64,000 bases of DNA, taken from contig NZ_MLQQ01000005.1 of the NCBI RefSeq assembly GCF_001865995.1, forward strand, positions 24,190-88,189. Direction: 5' to 3'. Below are positions 63,601 through 64,000 of the stretch, piece by piece. A program made the translations under genes and the position numbers. The stretch is from Anaerobacillus arseniciselenatis (GTDB lineage: Bacteria > Bacillota > Bacilli > Bacillales > Anaerobacillaceae). Numbering within the stretch: position 1 is the stretch's first letter; every line of letters begins with the position of its first letter. The notes beneath the pieces were generated by a model. The model worked only from the letters and a program-made list of their open reading frames with translations. It ran no database searches and was not told where the DNA came from.

Positions 63601-63892
63601 CTTATATATCATATAGACAATTGATATAATAAAACATTTTTAAGTTTATGTCAATACTTTTTAGTTTTGAATTATGAGTTTTGAGTGTTGAGTTACTTAC
63701 AAGCGTCTCTTGGAGGCTCACTAGCATCAATCTTCATATCCATAATTCATTGAAAGATTGTTCTTTCAAAACTAGATAACAGACACAATTAAGTTACTTG
63801 AGTATTTCATTCATTTCATTTTTGAGCTTCATCTTTCGATGTTTGTGTTTTGCTTCTTTGAGGTACTTTCATAACTCAAAACTTATTTTTAG
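63601..63892 (-). other. 23S-5S intergenic spacer
   Basis: 292 bp. It has the phrase TCTAGTTTTGAAAGAACAAT near 63757-63776 (minus strand), common before rRNA processing sites in Bacillus, and the repeated phrase TTTTGAGTGTTGAG (63679-63692), which also occurs near 42200. No tRNA is seen. Confidence 0.7.
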
Positions 63893-64000
63893 GATAAGTC
63901 CTCGACCGATTAGTATCTCTCAGCTCCACGTGTCGCCACGCTTCCACCCGAGACCTATCAACCTCATCATCTCTAAGGGGTCTTACTGGATTAACTCCAT
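63893..64000 (-). rRNA. rrl: 23S ribosomal RNA, 3' end only
   Basis: The minus strand ends ACTAATCGGTCGAGGACTTA, the conserved 3' terminus of 23S rRNA; the rest of the gene is beyond the window. An rRNA operon on the minus strand thus reads 23S-5S-tRNAs. Confidence 0.95.

Overview
This window looks like a stretch of chromosome from a low-GC, endospore-forming member of the Bacillaceae. It carries a GerA/GerB/GerC germinant-receptor operon, a Spo0E-type phosphatase, SigW and SigX with their anti-sigma factors, a RocR/sigma-54 arginine-proline catabolic block, and the conserved sigW-rsiW-cdaA-cdaR-glmM-glmS order known from Bacillus subtilis. OpuA and BCCT compatible-solute uptake, FbpABC-type iron uptake and a ba3-type oxidase would suit a halotolerant or alkaliphilic bacillus, but the species cannot be fixed from the sequence alone.

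Layout. 1-3400: Fur-controlled Fe(III) ABC transporter in two minus-strand units (permease cut by the window edge). 3560-7400: germinant-receptor operon, minus strand. 7770-10710: CsoR/CstR-type repressor, then a three-gene ba3 oxidase operon on the plus strand behind a well-placed FNR box. 10820-12720: rhodanese lipoprotein and an MFS transporter. 12900-20190: rocF, putB, rocD and rocA on the minus strand, with divergent rocR; a sigma-54 promoter and a CcpA site lie in front of rocA. 20400-24360: YitT and YfhP-type membrane proteins, then rsiX-sigX with a SigX-type promoter. 24900-28900: GbsR-type regulator and opuAA-AB-AC. 28970-34970: small proteins, a GerMN lipoprotein, a flavin reductase, a two-component system and an HPt-REC-GGDEF-REC protein. 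35300-37830: modABC. 37960-45220: a Tad/Flp pilus operon (minus strand) behind a c-di-GMP-I riboswitch. 46070-50100: BCCT transporter, a phage-type small protein and a broken fapA. 50310-53550: tupABC and a DNA-binding regulator. 54180-61660: glmS with its self-cleaving ribozyme, glmM, cdaR, cdaA, rsiW and sigW. 61830-64000: Spo0E-like gene, eleven tRNA genes, 5S rRNA and the 3' end of 23S rRNA, all RNA genes on the minus strand.

Functional links. Second-messenger themes recur: a diguanylate-cyclase-like protein (c-di-GMP), a c-di-GMP riboswitch leading the pilus operon, and the c-di-AMP cyclase CdaA with its regulator CdaR. Catabolic control is readable in the DNA: cre sites at rocA and putB, a sigma-54 promoter at rocA, Fur boxes at the iron genes and an FNR box at the oxidase.

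Intergenic space is full of repeats. There are at least three dispersed families: (A) hairpin units whose long arms differ in sequence between copies yet stay complementary, including an array of about 530 bp between rocA and rocR; (B) elements of about 95-120 bp with TGAATTTCATAATT terminal inverted repeats; (C) hairpins built on GTGTCTGACAC. Family A is the most unusual thing in the window and I could not match it to a known element.
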